Shown in pieces: positions 49,463 to 57,266 of a stretch of 64,000 nt of DNA. Position numbers and translations under genes: made by a program. The stretch lies in the NCBI RefSeq assembly GCF_018860345.1, contig NZ_JAHKPJ010000011.1, positions 124,001 to 188,000 on the forward strand. The letters are read 5' to 3'. The notes beneath the pieces are model-generated. The model saw only the letters and a program-made list of their open reading frames with translations. It had not been told where the DNA came from and searched no databases. Position 1 is the first letter of the stretch. Every line of letters starts with the position of its first letter. Source of the stretch: Psychrosphaera sp. F3M07 (GTDB taxonomy: Bacteria; Pseudomonadota; Gammaproteobacteria; Enterobacterales; Alteromonadaceae).

Positions 49463-50206
49463 TTAACTTGCCTTTTTGTCTTCAATAATGACTAAACCAG
49501 CGGTTAACCAACTGACAATTACCAGAAGGAAATAACCTACATCATTGAGCGCAATGACGCCTTTAGCAATGGAATCAAAATGTTGGATAAATGACAGCGA
49601 CGCAATAACATCTATGGCCCCCGTTGGTAAGACGCCTTTAAACGAATTAATCACCGCTTCTGTGCCACTTAATACGAACAAGAAGCTAATTGAAACGGAT
49701 AAGATAAACGCCACGACTTGGGATTTAGACAACGCAGACATACAAATGCCTATGGCTAAAAACGCCCCCGCCATTAACCAACTGCCAATATAAGCGGCTA
49801 AGATAACGCCGTTATCTGGCTGACCTAAAAAGTTGATGGTTGCCCAAAGTGGAAAGGTAAACACTAACGCTAACCCTAATACCAACCAAGCTGAAACAAA
49901 CTTAGCCACCATGGCTTGCAGTGCTGTGATAGGCAGTGTCATTAGAAGCTCAATACTGCCACTACGTCGTTCTTCACTCCAAGAACGCATTGCAAAAGCA
50001 GGCACTAAAAATAGGTATAACCAAGGATGGAAATTAAAAAATGGCAATAAGTCGGCCTGGCCTCGTTCAAATAAAGACCCTAAATTAAAGGTCATAATGC
50101 CACTCATTATTAAAAAGATAGCAATAAACACGTACGCAATAGGCGTTGCAAAAAACGACATAAACTCACGTTTAGTCAAAATTGAGATCATTGATAACTG
50201 ATTCAT
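49463..50206 (-). CDS. ABC transporter permease, GldF-like
   Basis: 247 residues, about six membrane helices (ABC-2 type): TPIAYVFIAIFLIMSGIMTF, RSWSEERRSGSIELLMTLPITALQAMVAKF and FILSVSISFLFVLSGTE are typical of the NosY/GldF branch. Follows the ATPase gene after 12 nt; AAGGAG precedes the ATG. In Bacteroidetes GldF is part of a gliding ABC complex; in gammaproteobacteria the transported substrate is not known. Confidence 0.9.
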   Translation of the reverse strand: MNQLSMISILTKREFMSFFATPIAYVFIAIFLIMSGIMTFNLGSLFERGQADLLPFFNFHPWLYLFLVPAFAMRSWSEERRSGSIELLMTLPITALQAMVAKFVSAWLVLGLALVFTFPLWATINFLGQPDNGVILAAYIGSWLMAGAFLAIGICMSALSKSQVVAFILSVSISFLFVLSGTEAVINSFKGVLPTGAIDVIASLSFIQHFDSIAKGVIALNDVGYFLLVIVSWLTAGLVIIEDKKAS

Positions 50207-50218
50207 ATTAGAAACTCC

Positions 50219-51163
50219 TTATGCGTCAGTGGCGTTAGTTGAAGCAGTGGTTAACTCACGGAATATATCGTCAAGCCGCCCTTGTTCACTGTAAATAGCG
50301 TCAAACTGCCAGCCTAAAGCTTGTACTTTGTCATACACGCTAGCAAAAATATTCTGACCTGATGTTGGTAATACCGTTACCTTATTTTTTCCGTCAACAA
50401 CCGAAGCCACATGAGGTAATGATTTAAGTTCATCGGCATTTTCAACTTCTTGAGTCAGCTCGATGGTGACCGCGTGATGATAAGACGATTTTTCTTGAAG
50501 TTGTTGCGGTGTGCCATCAAATATTTTAGTGCCGTTAGCAATTATCAAAGCTCGGTTACACACAGCGGTGACTTCTTCCAATATGTGAGTGGATATAATA
50601 ACAATCTTGTCTTTGGCTAAATTTTTGATCAGTTCACGAACATGATGTTTTTGATTTGGATCTAACCCATCCGTTGGTTCATCTAAGATAAGAACTTTAG
50701 GATCATGAATAATGGCTTGAGCTAAACCAACTCTGCGTTTAAACCCTTTTGATAAATTTTCTATACTCTTATCTAATACAGAAGCAAGCTCCACGCTTTT
50801 TATCACACGTGCAATTTTGGCTTGTTTTTTACGGCCAGATAAACCGCGAACATCCGCAATAAAACTTAAAAACTGCAACACCGTCATATCGCCATATGCC
50901 GGCGCACCTTCAGGTAAATAACCTAAACCTTGTTTAATGGTCAGCGCATCTTCTTTTATGTTTAAACCATTAATAGTGATAGAGCCTGAACTTGCCGATA
51001 AAAACCCCGTAAGCATTTTCATAGTGGTGGATTTACCCGCGCCATTGGGGCCTAAAAACCCAACCACTTCTCCGGGGTTAATATCAAATGACAAGTCATT
51101 TACAGCGACAAAATCGCCAAATCGTTTGGTTAAATTTTTTATTTTTATCATGTACTTACTCAT
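50219..51163 (-). CDS. ABC transporter ATP-binding protein, GldA-like
   Basis: 314 residues. Nucleotide-binding domain: Walker A GPNGAGKST (about residues 38-46), signature LSKGFKRRVGLAQA, Walker B VLILDEPTDGLD, and H-loop ISTHILEEV. A C-terminal extension of about 90 residues is as in GldA/NatA-type proteins. First gene of a four-gene operon GldA-, GldF-, GldG-like and DUF4340. Start at 51163 or at the ATG four codons later. Confidence 0.93.
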   Translation of the reverse strand: MSKYMIKIKNLTKRFGDFVAVNDLSFDINPGEVVGFLGPNGAGKSTTMKMLTGFLSASSGSITINGLNIKEDALTIKQGLGYLPEGAPAYGDMTVLQFLSFIADVRGLSGRKKQAKIARVIKSVELASVLDKSIENLSKGFKRRVGLAQAIIHDPKVLILDEPTDGLDPNQKHHVRELIKNLAKDKIVIISTHILEEVTAVCNRALIIANGTKIFDGTPQQLQEKSSYHHAVTIELTQEVENADELKSLPHVASVVDGKNKVTVLPTSGQNIFASVYDKVQALGWQFDAIYSEQGRLDDIFRELTTASTNATDA

Positions 51164-51416
51164 GCCTATTATCTATGCCGACACTCAGTTCACCACCGAG
51201 TGTGTTAAACAATTGCAAAAATTATATTGTCGATTTTTTTCAATTCAAGGTGTCTAAATTTGATTTTTATAGTATTTATTTTTAGTCACCAAAAAATACT
51301 AAACGCCGATACTACACTAACAATGTTATTAAAAATGCACAGATTAACATTCCCCTATGTAACTTGACTGTTTAGAATGCCAATATAGAAGTTTAAACTG
51401 AGCCAAAGTTCAATAT

Positions 51417-52169
51417 ATGCCGCACACTTATTCCCTGTCTCCTATTGGAGAAATTGAATCACCTTTTAAAGAAAAGTTTGGTATTCCAAGACAACCGGGG
51501 CTTTGTAATGCGGCACTTGGCAGTATTAAATTATACGGCGATGCTAATAATGAGATGGCCGTTAAGGATTTAACGCAACATAGCCATATTTGGATCTTGT
51601 TTCTGTTTCATCAAAACCTTGAACAAGGTTGGAAGCCAAGTGTACGTCCTCCTCGTTTAGGTGGAAATCAAAAAACAGGGGTTTTTGCTACCCGTTCCAC
51701 ATTCAGACCTAATGGCATAGGTATGTCGGCAGTTAAGTTACTTGGTGTTAGGCAATCAGGGCAACAGTGGTTTGTTGATGTGCAAGGTGTAGACTTATTA
51801 GACGGTACTCCGGTGGTGGATATAAAACCCTATATTCCTTATTCAGACAAGATTGAACAAGCCCATTCCGACATGGCAGACAGTGCACCAACGCAAAGCC
51901 TTAATGTTGTGTTTTGCCAACAAGCACAAACTCAGCTGAGCCAATATAAGAAAGTAACTAACAACCAATATCCGCATTTAGAGCAGTTGATTTCACAAGT
52001 TTTGCAACAAGATCCAAGACCGTCATATAAACAAAATAAACCCGATGATAAAATCTACGGAATCCGTTTATACGATATTAATATTCGCTGGCAAGTCACC
52101 AACAATCGATGTGATGTACTGGCAATAGAATTGGATAACGAACAAACACAGGGGATTAAAGGTAAATGA
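51417..52169 (+). CDS. trmO: tRNA (t6A37-N6)-methyltransferase TrmO
   Basis: 250 residues. Methylates N6 of threonylcarbamoyladenosine at A37 in tRNA-Thr(GGU), using SAM in an unusual beta-barrel fold. Family blocks: GEIESPFKEKFGIPRQPGL, HSHIWILFLFHQN, FATRSTFRPNGIGMSAVKL, and DGTPVVDIKPYIPYSD; the C-terminal DPRPSYK is also typical. It shares its substrate tRNA modification pathway with tsaB at the other end of the window. The downstream gene overlaps its stop by four bases. Confidence 0.95.
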   Translation: MPHTYSLSPIGEIESPFKEKFGIPRQPGLCNAALGSIKLYGDANNEMAVKDLTQHSHIWILFLFHQNLEQGWKPSVRPPRLGGNQKTGVFATRSTFRPNGIGMSAVKLLGVRQSGQQWFVDVQGVDLLDGTPVVDIKPYIPYSDKIEQAHSDMADSAPTQSLNVVFCQQAQTQLSQYKKVTNNQYPHLEQLISQVLQQDPRPSYKQNKPDDKIYGIRLYDINIRWQVTNNRCDVLAIELDNEQTQGIKGK

Positions 52170-53263
52170 ACGTTATGATATTAAGAAAATTTAAGTTAAT
52201 TACTTTGTTAACCTTCTTTATATTGTTGCCTCTTCAATCATACGCAGAGATTAACTTACCGCCTTTGCCTGAGCCTGTTACCAGCAATGCCGTTGCTTCC
52301 GTTACCATAAATGGCAAACAAACTATTTTGAGTTTTTCTGGATTAAGTACGGATAAAAAAATCACCAGTATGCACAACAAAGCATGGAAATTAGAGATTA
52401 ATACCGATGGCTCTAAACCTGAAGAATCCGCTAACTGGCAAAGCATCACGCCCTTGCCATCTTTGCAAGAGCCATTAGGTCGTTTAGCAAGTTCCGCTGT
52501 TGGCATAAATGACAGTGTGTATATATTCGGTGGCTACAACTTAGGCCGCTCACGTTCTTTTGACACCGCGCCTGGTGTGTACAAATACCATGTACCAACT
52601 GACTCTTATGCCCAATTAGAGCCTATGCCAGTATCCGTTAATGATGCACTCACTTTGGTTTACCGCGACCGTTATATATATGTGATTTCTGGCTGGCAAA
52701 ACGATGGTGCAGTAAACCTAGTACAAGTTTACGACACATTAAAAAATGAATGGTTTCAAGCTAGCCCCTTTATTGGCACCGCCGTATTTGGTCACGCAGG
52801 CGGCATTGTTGATAACGTCATCATGGTGTGTGACGGCGCAAAGATCACCGCGCAATTTGCAACCAATAAAACCATCGACCAAGAAACCAATTGTTATTTA
52901 GGCGAGATCAACGTCACCCGCCCAGACAAAATAAACTGGGTTAAATGGGTACACCCAACGGATCAAGGCCGGTTCAGAATGGCCGCGTCTGGTGATATAG
53001 AAAACGACAGCATCATTTTTGTTGGAGGCGCTACTTTACCTCATCAAATAAATGGCATGAGTTACTCTGGTAATGCGGTTCAACCGACATCTGAAATTTG
53101 GACTTACAACATAACAAAACGTTCTTGGAAAGTAACTGAAAGCCCACAAGCTATTATGGACGTTAAAGGCTTAATCAAAGTAAGAGAAAAAATGGTCACT
53201 GTTGGTGGCATGATAGATAAACAGGCAGTGACGGATAAAGTGATTACTCACATTGGGCGTTAG
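52166..53263 (+). CDS. Exported kelch-repeat beta-propeller protein
   Basis: 365 residues with a signal peptide (LLTFFILLPLQSYA, cut after residue 27). The mature part has kelch repeats: RLASSAVGINDSVYIFGGYN, YKYHVPTDSYAQLEPMPV, RDRYIYVISGWQND and DSIIFVGGATLP. It resembles N-acetylneuraminate epimerase and cyclically permuted mutarotase-like propellers, but no nan gene is nearby, so this is only an analogy. ATGA overlap with trmO gives translational coupling with a cytoplasmic tRNA enzyme, an unexpected partner. Confidence 0.82.
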   Translation: MNVMILRKFKLITLLTFFILLPLQSYAEINLPPLPEPVTSNAVASVTINGKQTILSFSGLSTDKKITSMHNKAWKLEINTDGSKPEESANWQSITPLPSLQEPLGRLASSAVGINDSVYIFGGYNLGRSRSFDTAPGVYKYHVPTDSYAQLEPMPVSVNDALTLVYRDRYIYVISGWQNDGAVNLVQVYDTLKNEWFQASPFIGTAVFGHAGGIVDNVIMVCDGAKITAQFATNKTIDQETNCYLGEINVTRPDKINWVKWVHPTDQGRFRMAASGDIENDSIIFVGGATLPHQINGMSYSGNAVQPTSEIWTYNITKRSWKVTESPQAIMDVKGLIKVREKMVTVGGMIDKQAVTDKVITHIGR

Positions 53264-53274
53264 TTACGAGTTGC

Positions 53275-53300
53275 GAGTTTCGAGGAAAAGCTCGAAACTC
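53275..53300. repeat. Palindromic REP-like hairpin after the kelch gene
   Basis: GAGTTTCGAG-GAAAAG-CTCGAAACTC, a perfect ten-base inverted repeat 11 nt past the stop. The left half and loop (GAGTTTCGAGGAAAAG) recur in the two 116-bp repeats at 56.6-56.9 kb, and all three begin shortly after a run ending CGTTAG or TTTTAG, so they look like members of one repeat family. It may also act as a terminator. Confidence 0.7.
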
Positions 53301-53373
53301 ATATATTATGGAACATTCCGTATTAAAGCACTTTACTTAAGTATGTATGAAATGGATTGAGATTCTATACGGC

Positions 53374-54030
53374 TCAGTAGGTGGATTGTTTAACCCATCG
53401 TCTATATATAAACCAGCATCCCCACAAAAATACTGAAAGACTAATTGATGTATATATTGCAGGTTTAGGGTTATCAAAAGTACTAATCGAGCCAGCATAA
53501 GTAGCGATCAATGCGTAAGGCACGCTACTGAGCAACCACACGACGAGGAACTTCTTAAAAGCCATATTCATCATTCCAGCTAAGCACGCCGAAACTTCAG
53601 GTAGAATAGGCATAGCTCTTGATAGAAGTATTGTAACTAGACCATGCTTCTGAAAAATATCAATGGCTTCATTTCGCTTTATTTCATCTTTTATTAAATA
53701 CCTAAACAACGTATTCCCGTACAGTCTACTTAAACAGTATCCCCCAATTCCTGCTAAGTTAAACCCAATTATAACGGCGAGAAAACCATAAGTGAGTCCT
53801 AAAAAGTAACCTGCTAAAACTGCGATACTTAAAGTAGGTACTGCAATAAATAAATCCAAAAACAATAGAGAAACTATTACGGTACCTAAATAAATTGGTG
53901 ACGTTCCCTTGGCCTGAATTAACCACTGTTCTATTTGTTCCGCCGTCAATACCCCGATTAAGTTCAGAAGTAAAAAAGTAGATGCAAAAGCCGCAAAAAG
54001 TAGTAACGCCACTTTTATTAGTGATTTCAT
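53374..54030 (-). CDS. TVP38/TMEM64 (VTT-domain) membrane protein
   Basis: 218 residues, about six membrane segments. VTT/DedA-like core: IAVPTLSIAVLAGYFLGLTYGFLAVIIGFNLAGIGGYCLSRLYG, seen in pieces, then LSRAMPILPEVSACLAGMMNMAFKKFLVVW. These proteins are linked to lipid scrambling or membrane homeostasis; the exact role is unsettled. AGGAGG precedes the ATG. It follows the DUF2141 gene after 15 nt on the same strand, so the two form an operon transcribed divergently from the Crp/Fnr-type gene. Confidence 0.88.
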   Translation of the reverse strand: MKSLIKVALLLFAAFASTFLLLNLIGVLTAEQIEQWLIQAKGTSPIYLGTVIVSLLFLDLFIAVPTLSIAVLAGYFLGLTYGFLAVIIGFNLAGIGGYCLSRLYGNTLFRYLIKDEIKRNEAIDIFQKHGLVTILLSRAMPILPEVSACLAGMMNMAFKKFLVVWLLSSVPYALIATYAGSISTFDNPKPAIYTSISLSVFLWGCWFIYRRWVKQSTY

Positions 54031-54045
54031 AAGCTGAGACCTCCT

Positions 54046-54480
54046 TTAATAAATGATTGGAATAATGACATGATTTTTATCTGGTAAAATTTCAATTTTA
54101 GATTTCTTATAATTTGGTGGACCGGTTAGAGTTATTTTTTGATTATTAGAAAAACCAAGACCATCCTTTGGATATATACCAGTCCAGTTTTTTGATACTT
54201 TCCCGTCACCATTCTCATCATGCAGTACTTTTATTGCCAACTCTTGATTAGCGATCACAAAGGAAAAGTCTAAATTTTCATCCATCGCTTTTTTCGTTAA
54301 ACTTAAAAAGGCCATGTCGTGATTTTTAGGAAAACCTTCTTCTCTGTAATAAATAAAAACGATAATATTTCCCCCTTTAGTCGTATCAATATTTGTAACG
54401 GTAATATTCAATTCGCTAGCAAACGATGTTCGATTTAATAACATGCCCACTCCCAATATAAGCCATTGTAATTTATTCAT
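54046..54480 (-). CDS. Secreted DUF2141 protein
   Basis: 144 residues from the ATG at 54480, chosen for its strong ribosome site (GGAGGGGG) and because the protein then starts with a signal peptide (WLILGVGMLLNRTSFA). The frame stays open 132 nt further upstream, but that part has no family character. DUF2141 body: LNITVTNIDTTKGGNIIVFIY, VLHDENGDGKVSKNWTGIYPKDGLGFSNN, with the DENGDGK acidic loop typical of the family. Found mostly in Bacteroidetes and some Alteromonadales; role unknown, periplasmic. Operon with the TVP38 gene. Confidence 0.85.
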   Translation of the reverse strand: MNKLQWLILGVGMLLNRTSFASELNITVTNIDTTKGGNIIVFIYYREEGFPKNHDMAFLSLTKKAMDENLDFSFVIANQELAIKVLHDENGDGKVSKNWTGIYPKDGLGFSNNQKITLTGPPNYKKSKIEILPDKNHVIIPIIY

Positions 54481-54652
54481 TTCCCCCTCCTTAATGTCGT
54501 GTTTTCTACAGGGAACATTATTGAAACCCAGATTGTTTTTTCTAATTATCTTCAGACAAAAACCAACACAATGCTTTTCTAAAAACACTTGTTCTTTTTT
54601 AACGTTTTTCAAAATAGATGATGTATATTTATTTAATTGAATAAAACGCGCA

Positions 54653-54666
54653 TTAACCGAGGTTAA
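54653..54666 (+). promoter_or_regulatory. Palindromic operator 1, TTAAC-N4-GTTAA
   Basis: TTAACCGAGGTTAA, perfect half-sites with the 5-4-5 layout of Crp/Fnr-family operators. It ends five bases before the ATG of the Crp/Fnr-type regulator, a site for autorepression, and lies in the divergent region with the DUF2141 gene. A second copy precedes the SDR gene. Confidence 0.6.
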
Positions 54667-54671
54667 AACGT

Positions 54672-55220
54672 ATGAACTTTTATGACTTTTTACAGCGTGA
54701 AGGGATTAAGATTGAAAAAAAAATTGGCGACCATGTTTTTAGGCAAGGTGAGATAGACACATCATTGTATTTTATAAATTCAGGTTTATTAAAAGCGTAT
54801 TATTTATCGGAAGAAGGAAAAGAATCAATTAAGTCCTTTTTATCTGACAAAGATATAATAGGAAGTCTAACGTCTGCTTATTTAGGAGAACCCTGTTCGT
54901 TTGGCTTGTTGTGTTTACAACCAACGAAGTTAACAAAAATTTCATTTTCCGCTCTTCGTGAATATAGTAAAAAAGATGTGAACATTGCGAATGAACTAAT
55001 AGATGTTTTACTTCAATTTTCCATGAAAAAAGAAAAAAGAGAATATGAATTTTTATGTTTAAGTGCAGAACAACGCTTTTCTCTACTAGTTGAGAGTAGG
55101 CCTAATTTAATAGAAAAGATAACTCAAAATGATCTGTCGCGTTACTTAGGTGTAACCCCTGTTGGGTTATCACGGATAAAAAAACGAGTATATGAAAACA
55201 TGGACCTCACAAATATTTAA
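54672..55220 (+). CDS. Crp/Fnr-family transcriptional regulator
   Basis: 182 residues. N-terminal cyclic-nucleotide-binding-like beta-roll (GDHVFRQGEIDTSLYFINSGLLKAYYLSEEGKES in parts), then a helix and a C-terminal HTH: ITQNDLSRYLGVTPVGLSRIKKRV. The fold and length resemble Bacteroidetes-type Crp/Fnr regulators. The DNA-reading trio of FNR (E-x-x-S-R) reads V164-x-x-S167-R168 here, so the Glu that reads G in TTGAT is missing, consistent with the variant palindromes nearby. No cysteine set for an iron-sulfur cluster is seen. The effector is unknown. Confidence 0.88.
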   Translation: MNFYDFLQREGIKIEKKIGDHVFRQGEIDTSLYFINSGLLKAYYLSEEGKESIKSFLSDKDIIGSLTSAYLGEPCSFGLLCLQPTKLTKISFSALREYSKKDVNIANELIDVLLQFSMKKEKREYEFLCLSAEQRFSLLVESRPNLIEKITQNDLSRYLGVTPVGLSRIKKRVYENMDLTNI

Positions 55221-55252
55221 CCTCTGTTCACTGTTTAAATATAAAAGCATTA

Positions 55253-55266
55253 TTAACTTAGGTTAA
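55253..55266 (+). promoter_or_regulatory. Palindromic operator 2, TTAAC-N4-GTTAA
   Basis: TTAACTTAGGTTAA, the same half-sites and spacing as operator 1 (12 of 14 bases shared). It is 57 nt upstream of the SDR gene and follows the regulator gene, a fitting place to control the SDR/membrane-protein pair. Confidence 0.6.
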
Positions 55267-55323
55267 TTACACAGCTAAGTTTCATAACTAACATCGAATA
55301 ACTAACCATTATTGGATGATGTT

Positions 55324-56043
55324 ATGCAACAAAAAAATAGAAAGTATGCCCTAGTAACAGGAGCAAGTAACGGTATTGGCTTAGCGTTAACAAAACAGTT
55401 ATTACTAACCCATCGCGTAATTGCAATATCTAGGACAGCAGGCGAGCTCGCACAACTGCCATCAACTAACCTTACTCATTGGGTATATGACCTATCGATT
55501 AACAATCAAAGGTTAAAATTATTAGAACACGTAAAAACTGAAATCCCTCATTTAGATCTGTTAATAAACAACGCTGGAATACAACTTGAGTTAACCCTTG
55601 AAGATCTTAATTGGGATAGCCACCAATATGAAGTTGCTCTCAATCTTATGGCTCCAATCCATTTATCTTTAGGGCTGGAAAATCTACTACTCAAAGCTCC
55701 CAATCCTAAAATCATTAATATGGGTTCAGTGTTAGGGTTTAGTCACAGAAAAGTATCCCCTATGTATTCGATAACCAAAAGTGCCTTCCATAGGTTTAGC
55801 CAAATTTTACATACGGATCATAAAAATATTAACGTGTTAGAAATTATTCCTCCTATGGTCGCTACTGATATGACCAAAAAACGAGGACATGAAGGATTAC
55901 TAAAGCCTGATAATTTAGCGAAAATCATCATAAGTAAAATTAATAAAACGGGTGTGATTTATGTTGGCAAAGCCAAACTTGCCAAATGGCTTTATAAGTT
56001 AGCGCCAACAACGTTGAGCAAATTAATGAATAAGGGAAACTAA
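55324..56043 (+). CDS. Short-chain dehydrogenase/reductase
   Basis: 239 residues from the ATG at 55324 (a TTG 12 bases before is rejected). SDR core: VTGASNGIG at the N terminus, LLINNAGIQ, catalytic NMGSVLG (Ser), and YSITKSAFHRFSQ (Tyr and Lys). The C-terminal part is hydrophobic and basic (AKWLYKLAPTTLSKLMNKGN), as in SDRs that act at membranes. Resembles DltE-type SDRs. Its end overlaps the start of the next gene by one base. Confidence 0.88.
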   Translation: MQQKNRKYALVTGASNGIGLALTKQLLLTHRVIAISRTAGELAQLPSTNLTHWVYDLSINNQRLKLLEHVKTEIPHLDLLINNAGIQLELTLEDLNWDSHQYEVALNLMAPIHLSLGLENLLLKAPNPKIINMGSVLGFSHRKVSPMYSITKSAFHRFSQILHTDHKNINVLEIIPPMVATDMTKKRGHEGLLKPDNLAKIIISKINKTGVIYVGKAKLAKWLYKLAPTTLSKLMNKGN

Positions 56044-56606
56044 TGAATTATCGACATTTAATAAACATTATTCTCATCATCTTATTATTCATCTTAGGTG
56101 GAATCATGTCGGTAATATGGACCGGTGAACAAAGCCCAGCTATGCTAAAAATCATCATATCTAACGTTATCGACATACCGAAAGCTGCATCGGGAATGAA
56201 CTCACCGCCTGAACAATACTTTTATTTTGGACATTTTACCCTGCTCTTCTATGTTGCAATATTTTTTAATATTCACAGCATTAAAAAAACATTCCCAAGC
56301 CATATAGTTTTTATTTCCAGATTACTGCTAAGTATTGCCTTTTGTGCAGATATTGGCACATATTGGCTAAGTGAAATTTATGGAACTAACTTCAGAGCTA
56401 TTGCTTTTTGGTACATTGAATTTCCGGCATTGAGCCTCTTAATTATTTATTGGATTGGACTAGCAAGTTATCAAACTATAAAAACAAGAAAACTTCATAA
56501 GATGATTTGGCTACTACCTTTAGCTGCTATATTCAGTGGAATTATTCAATATTTACCACACAGTCTATTACTCGCAATTTTATGTGTTGTTAGCTTTAGG
56601 CGCTAA
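56043..56606 (+). CDS. Multi-pass membrane protein, unknown
   Basis: 187 residues with five to six membrane helices (for example LINIILIILLFILGGIMSVIW, FGHFTLLFYVAIFFNIHS, FPALSLLIIYWIGLASYQ). No charged catalytic motif stands out, and I recognise no family. It overlaps the SDR stop by one base, so it is translated with it; a membrane partner or lipid-modifying role is possible but is inference. The last residues (VVSFRR) precede the repeat block. Confidence 0.7.
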   Translation: MNYRHLINIILIILLFILGGIMSVIWTGEQSPAMLKIIISNVIDIPKAASGMNSPPEQYFYFGHFTLLFYVAIFFNIHSIKKTFPSHIVFISRLLLSIAFCADIGTYWLSEIYGTNFRAIAFWYIEFPALSLLIIYWIGLASYQTIKTRKLHKMIWLLPLAAIFSGIIQYLPHSLLLAILCVVSFRR

Positions 56607-56623
56607 GTTAGAAAGCGTTAGTG

Positions 56624-56739
56624 GCGAGAGACGAGTCCCGAGTTTCGAGGAAAAGATAGAATAAATAGCGTAGACAACCACTCGAATATAAATTGTATGT
56701 ATTCATTTAAAAATCAAAGTGATCTGACCCCATTGATTG
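56624..56739. repeat. 116-bp direct repeat, copy 1
   Basis: Starts GCGAGAGACGAGTCCCGAG and ends CCCCATTGATTG. It is identical at 111 of 116 positions to copy 2, 12 nt further on. The right end carries AATCAA...TTGATT as inverted arms around GTGATCTGACCCC. No gene inside. The element resembles intergenic palindromic repeats common in Alteromonadales; copy number elsewhere is not visible. Confidence 0.85.
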
Positions 56740-56751
56740 TAAATTTTAGTT

Positions 56752-56867
56752 GCGAGAGACGAGTCCCGAGTTTCGAGGAAAAGATAGAATAAATAACGTA
56801 GACAACCACTCGAATATAAAATGTATTTATACATTTAAAAATCAAAGTGATCTAACCCCATTGATTG
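56752..56867. repeat. 116-bp direct repeat, copy 2
   Basis: Second copy, five differences from copy 1, one of which (TGACCCC to TAACCCC) creates, on the minus strand, a TAG stop read by the small gene next to it. The last 16 bases overlap that gene's 3' end. Confidence 0.85.
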
Positions 56868-57133
56868 CTCGATAATAAGTCCATAGCATTTATTAGAAGT
56901 TCATGCTCTTCTGTGCCTGAACGAAGGTGCCATGCCTTTCCTAAGCAAAGACCGCCAAAAACGGAAAAAGCTGATGAGGTAAAACCCAAATCTTCTAAAT
57001 TCAAAAATACTGCCAATTGAGGCACAAACGTAACAAGGACAAAGAATAAACCAAGCAATAAGAAAAACACCTTATTTTGATTTTGCTTCTTATTGTATGC
57101 CTCAAGTTTGTCTGCAAATTCCATTTTATTCAT
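56852..57133 (-). CDS. Small membrane protein, probable integron cassette gene
   Basis: 93 residues from the ATG at 57133, preceded by GGGAG at five bases; a TTG 12 bases upstream is less good. Two membrane segments: FFLLLGLFFVLVTFVPQLAVFL and the stretch SSAFSVFGGLCLGKAW. N terminus charged (KLEAYNKKQNQNK). The start is 23 bases after the recombination point of an attC site, the typical distance of a cassette gene. The final codons (NQWG and the stop) lie in the 116-bp repeat, so the original C terminus and its own attC were probably replaced by the repeat. No known function. Confidence 0.6.
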   Translation of the reverse strand: MNKMEFADKLEAYNKKQNQNKVFFLLLGLFFVLVTFVPQLAVFLNLEDLGFTSSAFSVFGGLCLGKAWHLRSGTEEHELLINAMDLLSSNQWG

Positions 57134-57156
57134 ACTTACTCCCAATGTGCTAAAAC

Positions 57157-57257
57157 ACTTAACGCCTCGTTAAGAGGCAATAAAATAGTTGGCTAAAATT
57201 AGCGACGAAGGAGCAAAAGCCAACTGTTTTTTGTCCTTTTAAACGACTTGTTATAGC
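57157..57257 (-). mobile_element. Integron cassette recombination site (attC)
   Basis: Read on the minus strand: R'' side GCTATAACAAGTCG, inner arms CAGTTGGCTTTTGCTCC and AGCCAACTATTTTATTGCC, L' arm CCTCTTAACGAGG, and the core site GGCGTTAAGTG, whose GTTAAGT fits GTTRRRY. The GTTGGCT/AGCCAAC arms pair as in attC hairpins. 101 nt, in the usual range, and lies just after an unknown gene and before a second one on the same strand, as cassettes do. Confidence 0.8.
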
Positions 57258-57266
57258 GATATTACT

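Noticed and set aside
56607-56867. CRISPR-like direct repeats
   Set aside because: Only two 116-bp copies, 12 nt apart, with no spacers of regular length and no cas genes.
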